Assembly (NCBI GenBank): GCA_021789565.1 | Contig: JAJYJL010000048.1 | Location: 1-15,914 of the forward strand | DNA from: Acidobacteriota bacterium | Lineage (GTDB): Bacteria; Acidobacteriota; Terriglobia; UBA7540 | DNA length: 15,914 bases | Direction: 5' to 3' | Shown: positions 1-7,410 of the stretch, one piece after another | How the letters are laid out: each line of letters starts with the position of its first letter | Position numbering within the stretch: the first letter of the stretch is position 1 | Program-made: the position numbers and the translations under genes | Notes under the pieces: model-generated | The model's input: the letters and a program-made list of their open reading frames with translations, nothing else | What the model was told of the DNA's origin: nothing | The model's database searches: none

Positions 1-237
1 CGCGCTCTGATACGTGACGGTAGAAACCGGGCATCCGGACCAGTGCAGTTCCACCTGCCCGCCGCTCTCGGCCAGAACCCCCTCCTGCAACCGCATACTT
101 CCGGCCGGGGTGGCAACCGCATTAACCCGGCGCAAGTCTGGAGCACAACCTCCAGTCTGCCCCGCTGCCCCGCTCGCCAACAACATCCCGAAAAGCAACC
201 ATAGGCACCCTGTGCATAAGCGCCTGTTGTCCATCAT
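1..237 (-). CDS. Secreted protein of unknown function, 5' part only (runs off the left edge)
   Basis: An open frame reads leftward from an ATG at 237, with a second in-frame ATG at 234, and stays open for all 79 codons to the edge. A strong purine-rich ribosome binding site (GGGGGGAG) lies about 6 bases upstream, so this start is convincing. The N-terminus is a clear signal peptide: a short basic stretch (DNRR), a hydrophobic core rich in Leu, Phe and Gly at about residues 11-22, and an Ala/Gly-rich region (ASGAAG) ending near residue 26 where cleavage is likely. The following 50 residues include three cysteines and alternate small and beta-forming residues, as in an exported beta-sandwich domain. 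I do not recognise the family. It has the same strand as the receptor operon but is 352 bases beyond it, so it probably has its own promoter. Confidence 0.6.
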   Translation of the reverse strand, partial: MMDNRRLCTGCLWLLFGMLLASGAAGQTGGCAPDLRRVNAVATPAGSMRLQEGVLAESGGQVELHWSGCPVSTVTYQSA

Positions 238-589
238 CCAGTCTCCCCCCTTCCGCAGCCTTAGCTCACCACAACGAAACAACGAGCTACTGGTCAATCT
301 GAATTTGCAAAATCTCGCGTTGACCATCGGCCTGTCTGCGCTACGGTTTCATGCTCGGTGAGAATGAACCACATCCACTGGGGGTAGAAGAAATCCCTGA
401 CTTTCAGACGTTACCCTTCCTTGGCCTGAGATCTGGAAGTGGATACGTTAATGAGGCCCTCTGCAAGGGAATGCCGCCGTGGGGCATAATAACTCGTCAC
501 TCTGTCCATACTTACGCCGGAACCCATTTCCTAAATATCGAGTTGCTACAGCTCGACCGCGACCAGAATTTCGAACCATGACCAGCCTA
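238..589. other. Non-coding gap between the CBM9-like gene and the secreted-protein gene
   Basis: This 352-base stretch has no frame that looks like a protein. The short plus-strand frames crossing it lack ribosome binding sites and resemble no family. It must hold the 3' untranslated end of the receptor operon and the promoter of the gene starting at 237. I see no strong hairpin followed by a T-run on the minus strand, and no convincing -35/-10 pair. The only clear signal is the ribosome binding site just upstream of 237. Confidence 0.5.
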
Positions 590-1348
590 TTAGGTCGTTA
601 CACTTTCCAGGAACCGGATGAAACCAAACCGTTCCGGGACCCCAAAGCGTGCTTCTGTCGTCATTGTTGGGCTCCAAGCCAGGAACGTTCTGTCCCCCTT
701 GCCATCAATTCGATAGAAATTCCCCTTCCAGGTATCACCTGCCTTTATTTGGCAGCCAAAACATGACTGCGGAATCCGACAAACAACATGCCAAAGGCGG
801 TGTGGCGCATCGATCCCGGAGGCGACTTCCATTCCCGATTGCCAAGAGAAATCTTCAATCTCTCGAGAAACGTCCCCATAGAGATCCAGCCACTCACCAG
901 CAGGACTCATTTCAAACTCGTAATACGAATGGGACCCACATGAGGGTGGTTGGAGGTATACCTCAACCACATCGCGATCCCACAAGTGCATGGTTTTCTT
1001 GTCTATGTGCGGATTATCGTTAACATTAAGATCGCGATATCGGCAAGAAAATGCGAAGTAAACAAAATCCTTCGACCAGCGAGAGCGCACCGCTGTCTCA
1101 AGAGCCGGGTGGGATAAGGCGCCTTGCCAATCCCCGTTATAAATGGTCGGGGGGAAGCTTTTCCAATCCCTCGCGCCAACGTTCGCATCAGGCATCAAAT
1201 CTTGCTCAAGATAAAAGGAATTCGTTGCCTGATTCTCTTCCTCTCGACGACTTTCATCCTGAGCGAGCAATCGGCCTCCATGGTCACGAAGAACTAGCCG
1301 GGGCCGGTCTCGCCGATCTGAGGACTTCACCCGGCCCCGAACGCTCAA
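590..1348 (-). CDS. Carbohydrate-binding family 9-like (DOMON-type) protein
   Basis: The protein has the hallmarks of the CBM9-like beta-sandwich proteins common in Acidobacteria: a tryptophan-bearing strand near residue 62, the segment LWDRDVVEVYL at about 122-132, YYEFEMSPAGEWLDL at 142-156, and a final block combining NFYRIDG, LAWSPT and PERFG at about 210-242. The family binds sugars or related ligands, often in secreted or periplasmic settings, but many members have no assigned role. The start is uncertain. The frame opens at a TTG at 1348, 37 bases after the receptor gene stop, with AAGGGA upstream. The family-like region begins only near residue 44, and an ATG at 1195 (residue 52) would cut into it. 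No signal peptide is visible from the TTG start. It is the third gene of the aminotransferase-receptor operon, so it may help handle the receptor's ligand. Confidence 0.7.
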   Translation of the reverse strand: MSVRGRVKSSDRRDRPRLVLRDHGGRLLAQDESRREEENQATNSFYLEQDLMPDANVGARDWKSFPPTIYNGDWQGALSHPALETAVRSRWSKDFVYFAFSCRYRDLNVNDNPHIDKKTMHLWDRDVVEVYLQPPSCGSHSYYEFEMSPAGEWLDLYGDVSREIEDFSWQSGMEVASGIDAPHRLWHVVCRIPQSCFGCQIKAGDTWKGNFYRIDGKGDRTFLAWSPTMTTEARFGVPERFGFIRFLESVTT

Positions 1349-1385
1349 GACTTTCTATTTCCCTTGTACCGTGCCTTTTCAAGTC

Positions 1386-4300
1386 TCAGAACGAAAACTT
1401 AAGTGCGACCTCGATGTCTCGACCATCCCTGGCGCCCATGACACTTCCAAAGGATCCCGTGCCTAAAAAGGTATTCACCCCGAGGAAATTAGGGTGATTT
1501 AGGACGTTGAAGGCTTCGAACCGAAACTCAAGATTCTTGCCTTCTTTAATGGGGAACTCCCTTATGACCGATGTGTCCCAGTCATAATACCCCGGACCGA
1601 TGATGAAATCCCGTGGAATATGGTTCGATTCCTCTGGGTTAGTAGCCACCACACAGTTTGTGTTGAACCAATGCAACGGGGTGCGTTGGCCTGAAGGCAA
1701 TCCACACGGTTGGCTTGGTCCAACTGACACGCCTGAGGAACCCGGATACTGAGGGTTACCTCCCTCCAAATCCACAATATCGCCCATCGTCCAATTAGAC
1801 ACTACATCTTTCACAGCGCGTGGCGCCCCCTTAAGAAGGTGTTGATCCAGGGAAGGCGTGTAGTAGAGACTAAAGTGAAACATCTTTTGTACGTCATAAG
1901 GTGATCTTGCCAGCAGCGCGTTTGGATAGATCTGCGAGAGGCCAATCAGGTTATCCGAGACATCATGGGCGGACGAGGCAGTGTCCTCACTTTTTGACCA
2001 TGTGAACGACGCTATGTAGTACAGCCCGGCGCGGGGTTTTTGTTCGAGCTGCACTTGCAAACTGTTGTAATAGGCAAGGCTGTCCCACATGAAGCGCCAC
2101 ATCGGGCCCGCACTCGGAATGGGCGCAGGTATGCCCTTCCCATTTAGCAAGTAGCCTACATTGGTGACACTTGTGCGGGGTAGCTTCAGGGAATGCGAAC
2201 CGACATACGCTACCTGTAACCCAAGTCCGGCGCCAAGTTGCCGCTGCACAGAAAGATTATATTGCTCGGCGTATCCCAGGTGGAAAAACGGATTCACGCT
2301 GAACGTGGGAGTAAACGGGTTGATGATCGAGGCCTTGGGAGCAAAACCAAATCCATTCGCCCAAGGATTATCTGGTATCGTGGACTGTTTTTCGCCACAC
2401 ACCTGAATGCATACCGACGGAGCAAGTGGGCTTGACCAATACGCGGTGACCACGTCCTCGTTGATTGCAAAGGGCCCGTTGGCTTCCTCCTCAGCAAGGA
2501 TGTCTGCGGGCCCCTGCCCAAAGAACACACCAAACGCAGACCGCACCACCGTCTTCGGCGTAAGCAGATAGGCAAGGCCGATCCGTGGGGCAAAGCTATG
2601 GCGGTCAGGTATCCACACGCTCGTCTGCCATGGCGTGCCCCCCATATACGAGTAGGTATGGTTCTGTAGGTCTGGCACAATACTCACGAGATTTGGCACG
2701 GTCTCGTAAATGAGGTGCCCCGCTGCATTGCTGGTGAAGTTATACCCTGTCCTAACCGGCAGCACCGAAATCGGCGCAGGATACTCCCATCTCAATCCCG
2801 CATCGGCGGTAAGCCGTTTCGTTACCCGCCATTGATCTTCCCCATAAAGGGCATACGTATTCCATCGCGTGTACAAAGGTGCGTCGGAAAAGCCGCGCGT
2901 ATCATCTGTGGGGGATCCGAGCAGGAAGTCGGCAAAACCATTGCCACCCGAATAATTGGTGATGCCGTTCGGGCCGGCCGGCATCGTATATAAACCCTGA
3001 AAACCTATCGAGCCGCGTAGGGTTTGGAAGTTGACGGTCCGAAACTGGGTGTGCTCATCGTCCGTCCCGAATTTAAAAATGTGCTTGCCATGGATTACTG
3101 TTAAGTTGTCGATGCCCTGGAAGACATTGTCCTTAAAACTCGATGTTCCACGCCCGTCGCCGGGAGCGCCATTGTTATACCAGAGGCCGCCGTTGCCCAA
3201 GATGATGAAATTCGGTAACCCTGGATCGGAGTTAATAAGCGGAAGGCCAATACTCAGGATATTCGCAGGCCAGAACTTCGATACAAGGCTTGCACCTTGC
3301 GTACTTCCTCCCAGAGAGTTCGAGACGTTTCTCGTGGCTCCAAAACGCGCTTCATTTATGACATTGGGGCTCACCACCCAATTGAGATTGAGAACGAGGT
3401 TCCGCCCAGAGTTAGCGTTGGTTGAATATCTCCCGGACATGTACCCTGGCACAATGCTCGGGTTGTTGAAGGACGTGTACCGGCCCATGAGCCTGAGCCG
3501 GCTACCGAAGTTTTGGTCAATCTGGCCGCTATACTGGTCTGTATTCGCTGTCCCAGGTGAGTTGTTAACGTAATTGAGCCCGGTACCAGGAAGGTTTGCT
3601 GCCGGCAATAGTGAGGTCACAAGAGCCATGGCAGATGGGATCCTGTTCGCCGGTATGATGTTGCCAGGAAAGGGCAGCCGTGGTGAAAGATAATAACCGT
3701 TAGCGTCTACAGGCGCTGAGGTCGGATCGTAGATTACGTTTAGTTTCCCGTTCGGCAAGAAGGTTTGAGAGAAATTTCCGTTACGTTCTAGCGTGGTCGG
3801 AACGTGGCTGACATTGGACGATGCCTTTTCTTGACGTACCCCTTCATAATCGAAGAAGAAAAAGGTGCGGTTCTTTCCATTGTAAACTTTCGGAATTGTA
3901 ATCGGGCCGCCTATTGTCCCGCCAAAGTCGTTGCGCCTCAAAGCTGGCGTCGGACCAGGCCCAGAGAAAAAATTCCTGGCATCGAGGGCGTTGTTGCGCA
4001 GAAACTCGTAAAGACTGCCGTGAAGTTGGTTTGTCCCCGCCTTGGTGATGACGTCAATCTGCCCTCCTGCGTATCTTCCATACTCCGCACTGTAGCCGTT
4101 GGTGACTACCCGGAATTCTCGGATCGAATCAAGCGAGGGCTTCAGCGCAACCGTTGCGAAGTTTGGATCAACGTCGCCTACACCATCGAGGGTGAAATTG
4201 TTCTCTTCGGTGCGGCTGCCACTGAGGGTCAACCCATTAATACCCGCGCGGCCGCTCCCGGTAATTGCCGCGCCAGGAAGCAAAGTCGCAAGCTGGGTAA

Positions 4301-4748
4301 AGTCCCTGCCGTTAAGAGGCATAGTAAGTATTTCTTTGCTGGTAGCTACGAAATCGATCGCGGGGCTCTGGGTCTCGAGGACCGGTGGAGTGCCCCTCAC
4401 CGTGACCACTTGCCTCATCGCGCCCACCTGCAACGTGAGATTGAGCTCCACTTGATCCCCAACGTGAAGAGGACTCAAAGTTTCAACCAGCTTTTTGAAT
4501 CCGGACGCTGTTGCGGTGATCCGGTATCGCCCAGGTGGCAGGTTGACGAATACGTAATGACCTCTAGAGTCGGTGGATTGCGCATATGCGACACCTGTAG
4601 CGTTGTTCACCAATCGCACTTGGGCGCGTGGAACCTCAGCTCCGCTCGGATCTAATACGGTGCCGCCGAGTCTGGCGTTTATAACTTGCCCGAAGGCTAG
4701 CGTTGCTACCCCCAAAACAATCAACATCCCAATTAGTACCGTTTTCAT
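1386..4748 (-). CDS. TonB-dependent receptor, Oar-like, with N-terminal carboxypeptidase-regulatory-like domain
   Basis: This 1120-residue outer-membrane protein should import a ligand across the outer membrane using TonB energy. Residues 1-20 form a signal peptide (MKTVLIGMLI then a hydrophobic core ending AFG). Residues about 24-105 form a carboxypeptidase-regulatory-like beta-sandwich (GTVLDPSGAEVP, then GHYVFVNLPPGRYRI). A plug domain follows at about 120-245, with MPLNGRDF near 143, NFTLDGV near 184 and SAEYGRYAGGQIDVITKAGT at 220-239. The rest is a barrel, with the typical end RFEAFNVLNHPNF and a terminal Phe. This architecture and length match the large receptor family expanded in Acidobacteria. 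Its ATG overlaps the aminotransferase TGA in the sequence ATGA, and AAGGAAGGG upstream gives a ribosome binding site, so the two genes are translationally coupled. The ligand cannot be read from sequence; linkage suggests an amine, amide or N-acyl compound. Confidence 0.93.
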   Translation of the reverse strand: MKTVLIGMLIVLGVATLAFGQVINARLGGTVLDPSGAEVPRAQVRLVNNATGVAYAQSTDSRGHYVFVNLPPGRYRITATASGFKKLVETLSPLHVGDQVELNLTLQVGAMRQVVTVRGTPPVLETQSPAIDFVATSKEILTMPLNGRDFTQLATLLPGAAITGSGRAGINGLTLSGSRTEENNFTLDGVGDVDPNFATVALKPSLDSIREFRVVTNGYSAEYGRYAGGQIDVITKAGTNQLHGSLYEFLRNNALDARNFFSGPGPTPALRRNDFGGTIGGPITIPKVYNGKNRTFFFFDYEGVRQEKASSNVSHVPTTLERNGNFSQTFLPNGKLNVIYDPTSAPVDANGYYLSPRLPFPGNIIPANRIPSAMALVTSLLPAANLPGTGLNYVNNSPGTANTDQYSGQIDQNFGSRLRLMGRYTSFNNPSIVPGYMSGRYSTNANSGRNLVLNLNWVVSPNVINEARFGATRNVSNSLGGSTQGASLVSKFWPANILSIGLPLINSDPGLPNFIILGNGGLWYNNGAPGDGRGTSSFKDNVFQGIDNLTVIHGKHIFKFGTDDEHTQFRTVNFQTLRGSIGFQGLYTMPAGPNGITNYSGGNGFADFLLGSPTDDTRGFSDAPLYTRWNTYALYGEDQWRVTKRLTADAGLRWEYPAPISVLPVRTGYNFTSNAAGHLIYETVPNLVSIVPDLQNHTYSYMGGTPWQTSVWIPDRHSFAPRIGLAYLLTPKTVVRSAFGVFFGQGPADILAEEEANGPFAINEDVVTAYWSSPLAPSVCIQVCGEKQSTIPDNPWANGFGFAPKASIINPFTPTFSVNPFFHLGYAEQYNLSVQRQLGAGLGLQVAYVGSHSLKLPRTSVTNVGYLLNGKGIPAPIPSAGPMWRFMWDSLAYYNSLQVQLEQKPRAGLYYIASFTWSKSEDTASSAHDVSDNLIGLSQIYPNALLARSPYDVQKMFHFSLYYTPSLDQHLLKGAPRAVKDVVSNWTMGDIVDLEGGNPQYPGSSGVSVGPSQPCGLPSGQRTPLHWFNTNCVVATNPEESNHIPRDFIIGPGYYDWDTSVIREFPIKEGKNLEFRFEAFNVLNHPNFLGVNTFLGTGSFGSVMGARDGRDIEVALKFSF

Positions 4749-6160
4749 TTTGCCCTTCCTTTCGCGAGCGCCTTTCGCTTACTCGCAACAGCTTTTTCGA
4801 CCGACCACTTTCCCGGCAGTAAGGAAACCTTCTTATTGTCGCTTCGCGAAGCCAATCGTCCCCGGTACGCAAGATCCTTTAGAACATCCTCACATGCTTC
4901 AAGCGTCCGGTCGATGTCGGCATTCGTGTGGCTGAAGCTGATGTGATTCCGCTTAAGGTTTAGAGGCAGCTTCAACACGCCCTTCTTCAAAAGGGCTTGA
5001 CGATAACTCGTAAACAGCTCTTGGTCGTTTCGGAGAAGATCGGTGTAAGTTTCAATCGGGCCTTCCATGAAGTAGGTGATGAACGTAGAACCGTATCCCA
5101 CTACAGTCGCAGGGATGCCCAACCTGGAGGTGATCTCCGACAGTCCTTTTCGCATCCTCTCGCCCAATTCGAAAACGTGCTTGTAAACTCCGCCTGTTTC
5201 CAATACTTCTATGGTCGCAAGAGCCGCAGCACAACCGGCGGGATACCCGTTGAACGTCCCTGCAAAAAAAACGTCGCCGAGTGGAGAGGTGTTAAACCGC
5301 TCCATCAGCTCATGCTTGCCGCATAAGACAGCCATGGGAAAGCCGTTGGCAATCGCCTTCCCTAACGTGGTCAGGTCCGGGGTTACTCCACAAATCTTCT
5401 GATATCCGCCCAAGCCATGTCGGAAGCCCGTTACAACCTCATCGAATACCAGAACTATGCCTTCCGAATTACTGATTTCCCGCAGGTATTCGAGAAATCC
5501 ATGTTTCGGCAGAACGCAACCTATGTTGTGAGCAATGGGCTCAACAATGATGGCTGCAATTTCGCCCGGCCATTTCGTCACGGCTTCTTCGACGTCCTCA
5601 TTACTATTGAAGCCGCACACCAACGTCTCTGATTGAACCTCCGCCAAACTGCCCGCCGAAAGGGAGTCCCGCCCCCCGAGCTTTTCAGGAGAACTGATCA
5701 CGTTCATTGCCACCGCGTCGTGCCAACCGTGATAACAGCCCTGAAATTTGATCACCTTCTTGCGCCCTGTGGCTGCGCGAGCCAGCCGAATCGCATGATA
5801 GGTGGCCTCCGATCCAGAGTTGCAAAGCAACACCGCCTCAGCCGAAGGAACATGCTGGCAAATCTTGCGCGCCAATTCGATCTCGAGATCGGTCGTGCCG
5901 ACCCCCACCAGATCCACCCTTTGCATCACTTCTCGAACGCGCCGATTGACAGCTTCAAAATTATGCCCGAGGATGATGGGGCCGAACGCCGCATGGTAAT
6001 CAATGTAGGAGTTCCCCTCAGCATCAGTAAGAGTCGCTCCTTGCGCGCTGACAATCACCAATGGCGGCGACATACGCCTCAGTGATGTATTGACTCCTCC
6101 CGGGGTAACGGCAAGTGCCGCTTCCACCCAGCCAGAAGTTCCTTGCTTACTCAAGGTCAA
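4745..6160 (-). CDS. Class III PLP-dependent aminotransferase, glutamate-1-semialdehyde aminomutase-like
   Basis: The 471-residue protein is a fold-type I, class III aminotransferase that would transfer an amino group using pyridoxal phosphate in the cytoplasm. Landmarks are TPGGVNTS near residue 19, NSGSEAT (114-120) for phosphate binding, YHGWHD (143-148), the FDEVVTGFR block with Asp240, and LGKAIANG with the Schiff-base Lys268, then GTFNGYPAG near 301. The N-terminus resembles glutamate-1-semialdehyde aminomutase, but many members of this branch are beta- or omega-amino acid transaminases, and the ANG context after the lysine fits that better. A basic tail of about 40 residues after 430 is unusual. 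The chosen start is the TTG at 6160, supported by GAGG six bases upstream. The gene leads the receptor operon and is divergent from the IclR gene, which argues for catabolism rather than haem synthesis. Confidence 0.88.
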   Translation of the reverse strand: MTLSKQGTSGWVEAALAVTPGGVNTSLRRMSPPLVIVSAQGATLTDAEGNSYIDYHAAFGPIILGHNFEAVNRRVREVMQRVDLVGVGTTDLEIELARKICQHVPSAEAVLLCNSGSEATYHAIRLARAATGRKKVIKFQGCYHGWHDAVAMNVISSPEKLGGRDSLSAGSLAEVQSETLVCGFNSNEDVEEAVTKWPGEIAAIIVEPIAHNIGCVLPKHGFLEYLREISNSEGIVLVFDEVVTGFRHGLGGYQKICGVTPDLTTLGKAIANGFPMAVLCGKHELMERFNTSPLGDVFFAGTFNGYPAGCAAALATIEVLETGGVYKHVFELGERMRKGLSEITSRLGIPATVVGYGSTFITYFMEGPIETYTDLLRNDQELFTSYRQALLKKGVLKLPLNLKRNHISFSHTNADIDRTLEACEDVLKDLAYRGRLASRSDNKKVSLLPGKWSVEKAVASKRKALAKGRAK

Positions 6161-6229
6161 CGTTTACCTCAATCTTATCGATAGGCCTGAATTTCCGTTT
6201 TGATTTAAGCCGTCGCTCGAGCTTCTGCC

Positions 6230-6259
6230 TTTACATCAGGCTCCAGGTTAAGGTAGGAT
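6230..6259 (+). promoter_or_regulatory. Possible promoter for the IclR-type regulator gene
   Basis: TTTACA at 6230-6235 (five of six matches to TTGACA) is followed by an 18-base spacer and TAGGAT at 6254-6259 (four of six matches to TATAAT). Transcription would start near 6266 and run into the palindrome at 6291-6306, so a bound repressor could block it. The match is moderate and could be chance. Confidence 0.3.
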
Positions 6260-6290
6260 GCCGTCAAGTCAAGGGGGTCAAGATGTCGCT

Positions 6291-6306
6291 GTCCAATATG
6301 TTGGAC
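6291..6306. promoter_or_regulatory. Palindromic operator candidate 1 (IclR-type)
   Basis: GTCCAATATGTTGGAC has two perfect 6-base inverted arms around TATG. It ends 22 bases before the ATG of the regulator gene, in the divergent intergenic region shared with the aminotransferase operon. The same pattern, GTCCAnnATnnTGGAC, recurs at 7205-7220. IclR-family proteins bind short palindromes of about this length as dimers or tetramers, often in their own promoter. Two copies flanking the regulator gene make it the likely binder. Confidence 0.6.
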
Positions 6307-6328
6307 GGTATCTTCCTTTGGGGGTCGC

Positions 6329-7132
6329 ATGCTTTCTCACAAGACACCTTCGGTTCCGGCGGTGGATAAGGCGCTGTCATTACTCGAAACGCTCGCGCCA
6401 TCGAGGCGCGGCCTGGGCCTTTCGCAGCTTGCAAAGCAGCTTCGGCTTCCCAGGAGCTCGGCGCATTGCCTGCTTCTTACACTCGAACGCCGGGGCTATT
6501 TGCAGCGCAATGAAAAAAGCCATCGTTACCTGTTTGGCCTCAAGCTCTACAGTTTGGCGAACACTGCGCTGGCTCAGTTAAAGGTCCGAGAGCTAGCTGC
6601 GCCTCATCTGCAAAGCCTCGCGAAAGCTGCTCACTTAGTTGTTCACATGGCCATTCTGGAAAAGGGCGAAGCCGTGTTAATTGAAAAAATCGAACCTCCG
6701 GGATTGCTCAGGCTGGCCACCTGGGTTGGTAAGCGTATGGATGTGCACTGTTCTGGCACGGGAAAGGCCTTAATTGCCTGGCTGCCCAAGCCAGACCTTG
6801 ACCGAATCTTGGCGGACCATTCTCTCCCCCGCTACAACGAGAACACCATCGTTTCGCGCCGGAAGCTCGAAGCCTGCCTGGAACAGGCCAGAAGCCTCGG
6901 CTATGCGCTTGATGACGAGGAAGGAGAGCTTGGATTTCGCTGCATCGGCTGCCCGATCTTCGACCACACCGGAAGGCCCGTTGCCGCGATTAGCGTGGCC
7001 GGACCCACGTCTGAAATTACGGCTGAACGCATGCCCTCGTTAGCTGGACAAGTGATGCACGCCGCCATGACCATCTCTCAACTGCTTGGCTTTCCGGAAC
7101 GCACGGCGCGGGTTGGAAGAATGCCAGTATGA
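6329..7132 (+). CDS. IclR-family transcriptional regulator
   Basis: The 267-residue protein has the two-domain layout and length usual for IclR regulators. Residues about 10-65 form a winged helix-turn-helix (VDKALSLLETLA, LSQLAKQLRLPRSSAHCLLLTLERRGYL). Residues about 85-255 form the GAF-like effector domain, with VGKRMDVHCSGTGKALIAWL (133-152), GYALDDEEGELGFRCIGCPI near 191-210, and VAAISVAGP (218-226). Such proteins sense small catabolites, commonly carboxylic acids or their derivatives, and repress or activate nearby catabolic operons. The ATG at 6329 has GGGGG four to five bases upstream. The gene sits between the two operons it probably controls, with matching palindromes on both sides. 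The effector is unknown and may be the substrate or an intermediate of the neighbouring pathway. Confidence 0.93.
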   Translation: MLSHKTPSVPAVDKALSLLETLAPSRRGLGLSQLAKQLRLPRSSAHCLLLTLERRGYLQRNEKSHRYLFGLKLYSLANTALAQLKVRELAAPHLQSLAKAAHLVVHMAILEKGEAVLIEKIEPPGLLRLATWVGKRMDVHCSGTGKALIAWLPKPDLDRILADHSLPRYNENTIVSRRKLEACLEQARSLGYALDDEEGELGFRCIGCPIFDHTGRPVAAISVAGPTSEITAERMPSLAGQVMHAAMTISQLLGFPERTARVGRMPV

Positions 7133-7204
7133 CTCGTCTGGAGGCGCCATCAGACCCGCATCGCGATCGTGCCCGATAGCTGGGCACCGAACTTTATCAA
7201 TAGT

Positions 7205-7220
7205 GTCCAGAATACTGGAC
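7205..7220. promoter_or_regulatory. Palindromic operator candidate 2 (IclR-type)
   Basis: GTCCAGAATACTGGAC has perfect 6-base arms around AATA, and weaker symmetry extends outward: T7204/A7221, A7202/T7223 and T7201/A7224 are complementary. It shares GTCCAnnATnnTGGAC with the palindrome at 6291-6306. Its right arm overlaps the -35 hexamer of a good promoter candidate for the downstream operon, the expected position for repression or ligand-controlled activation. Confidence 0.62.
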
Positions 7221-7244
7221 ATTAACACCGACTCTCCATATTCT
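7216..7244 (+). promoter_or_regulatory. Promoter candidate for the mutase operon
   Basis: TGGACA at 7216-7221 (five of six matches to TTGACA), a 17-base spacer and TATTCT at 7239-7244 (four of six matches to TATAAT) form a plausible sigma-70 promoter. The -35 element lies inside the palindrome at 7205-7220. Transcription would begin near 7251 and leave a leader of about 160 bases before the first gene. Confidence 0.45.
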
Positions 7245-7317
7245 TGGTGTTGAACGTCCACATTCGATGTCCTACCATATTTGTTCTGGCTGACCGAAAC
7301 GCCATCCGAATTTAAGA

Positions 7318-7333
7318 GCCCAGGAGACTGGGC
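7318..7333 (+). promoter_or_regulatory. Leader hairpin with GNRA-type loop, resembling the 3' end of a cobalamin riboswitch
   Basis: GCCCAG and CTGGGC form a perfect 6-bp stem closed by a GAGA tetraloop. Together with the preceding AAGA, the segment resembles the conserved 3' end of cobalamin riboswitches (AAG...CAGGAgACC...GCC). It lies about 80 bases upstream of the first gene of an operon that encodes a B12 enzyme. The upstream riboswitch core elements are not recognisable to me, so the hairpin is certain but the riboswitch reading is not. Confidence 0.35.
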
Positions 7334-7410
7334 AACTCGTCAGGCCGAGCGAGAGCACGTATGCTTATTGGCCGAGAATTGATCTTGTTAGCGCGACTCA
7401 AGGTCAATAA

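Noticed and set aside
3804..4655. Long plus-strand open frame (283 codons) opposite the receptor gene
   Set aside because: The composition is shadow-like with no recognisable domain, and it lies entirely antisense to a clear receptor coding region.
4745..6160. Reading the aminotransferase as hemL (haem synthesis)
   Set aside because: It is coupled to a TonB receptor, divergent from an IclR gene, has the ANG context after the PLP lysine and a basic tail; no tetrapyrrole genes are near.
6149..7407. Shared 12-mer ACTCAAGGTCAA at 6149-6160 and 7396-7407 near both operon starts
   Set aside because: Several shared 12-mers are expected by chance in 16 kb, and it has no symmetry; the position near both starts is suggestive only.
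7130..7410. Complete canonical cobalamin riboswitch
   Set aside because: Only the 3' hairpin resembles the consensus; I could not find the CCGCnACTGT or GGGAAGG core segments.
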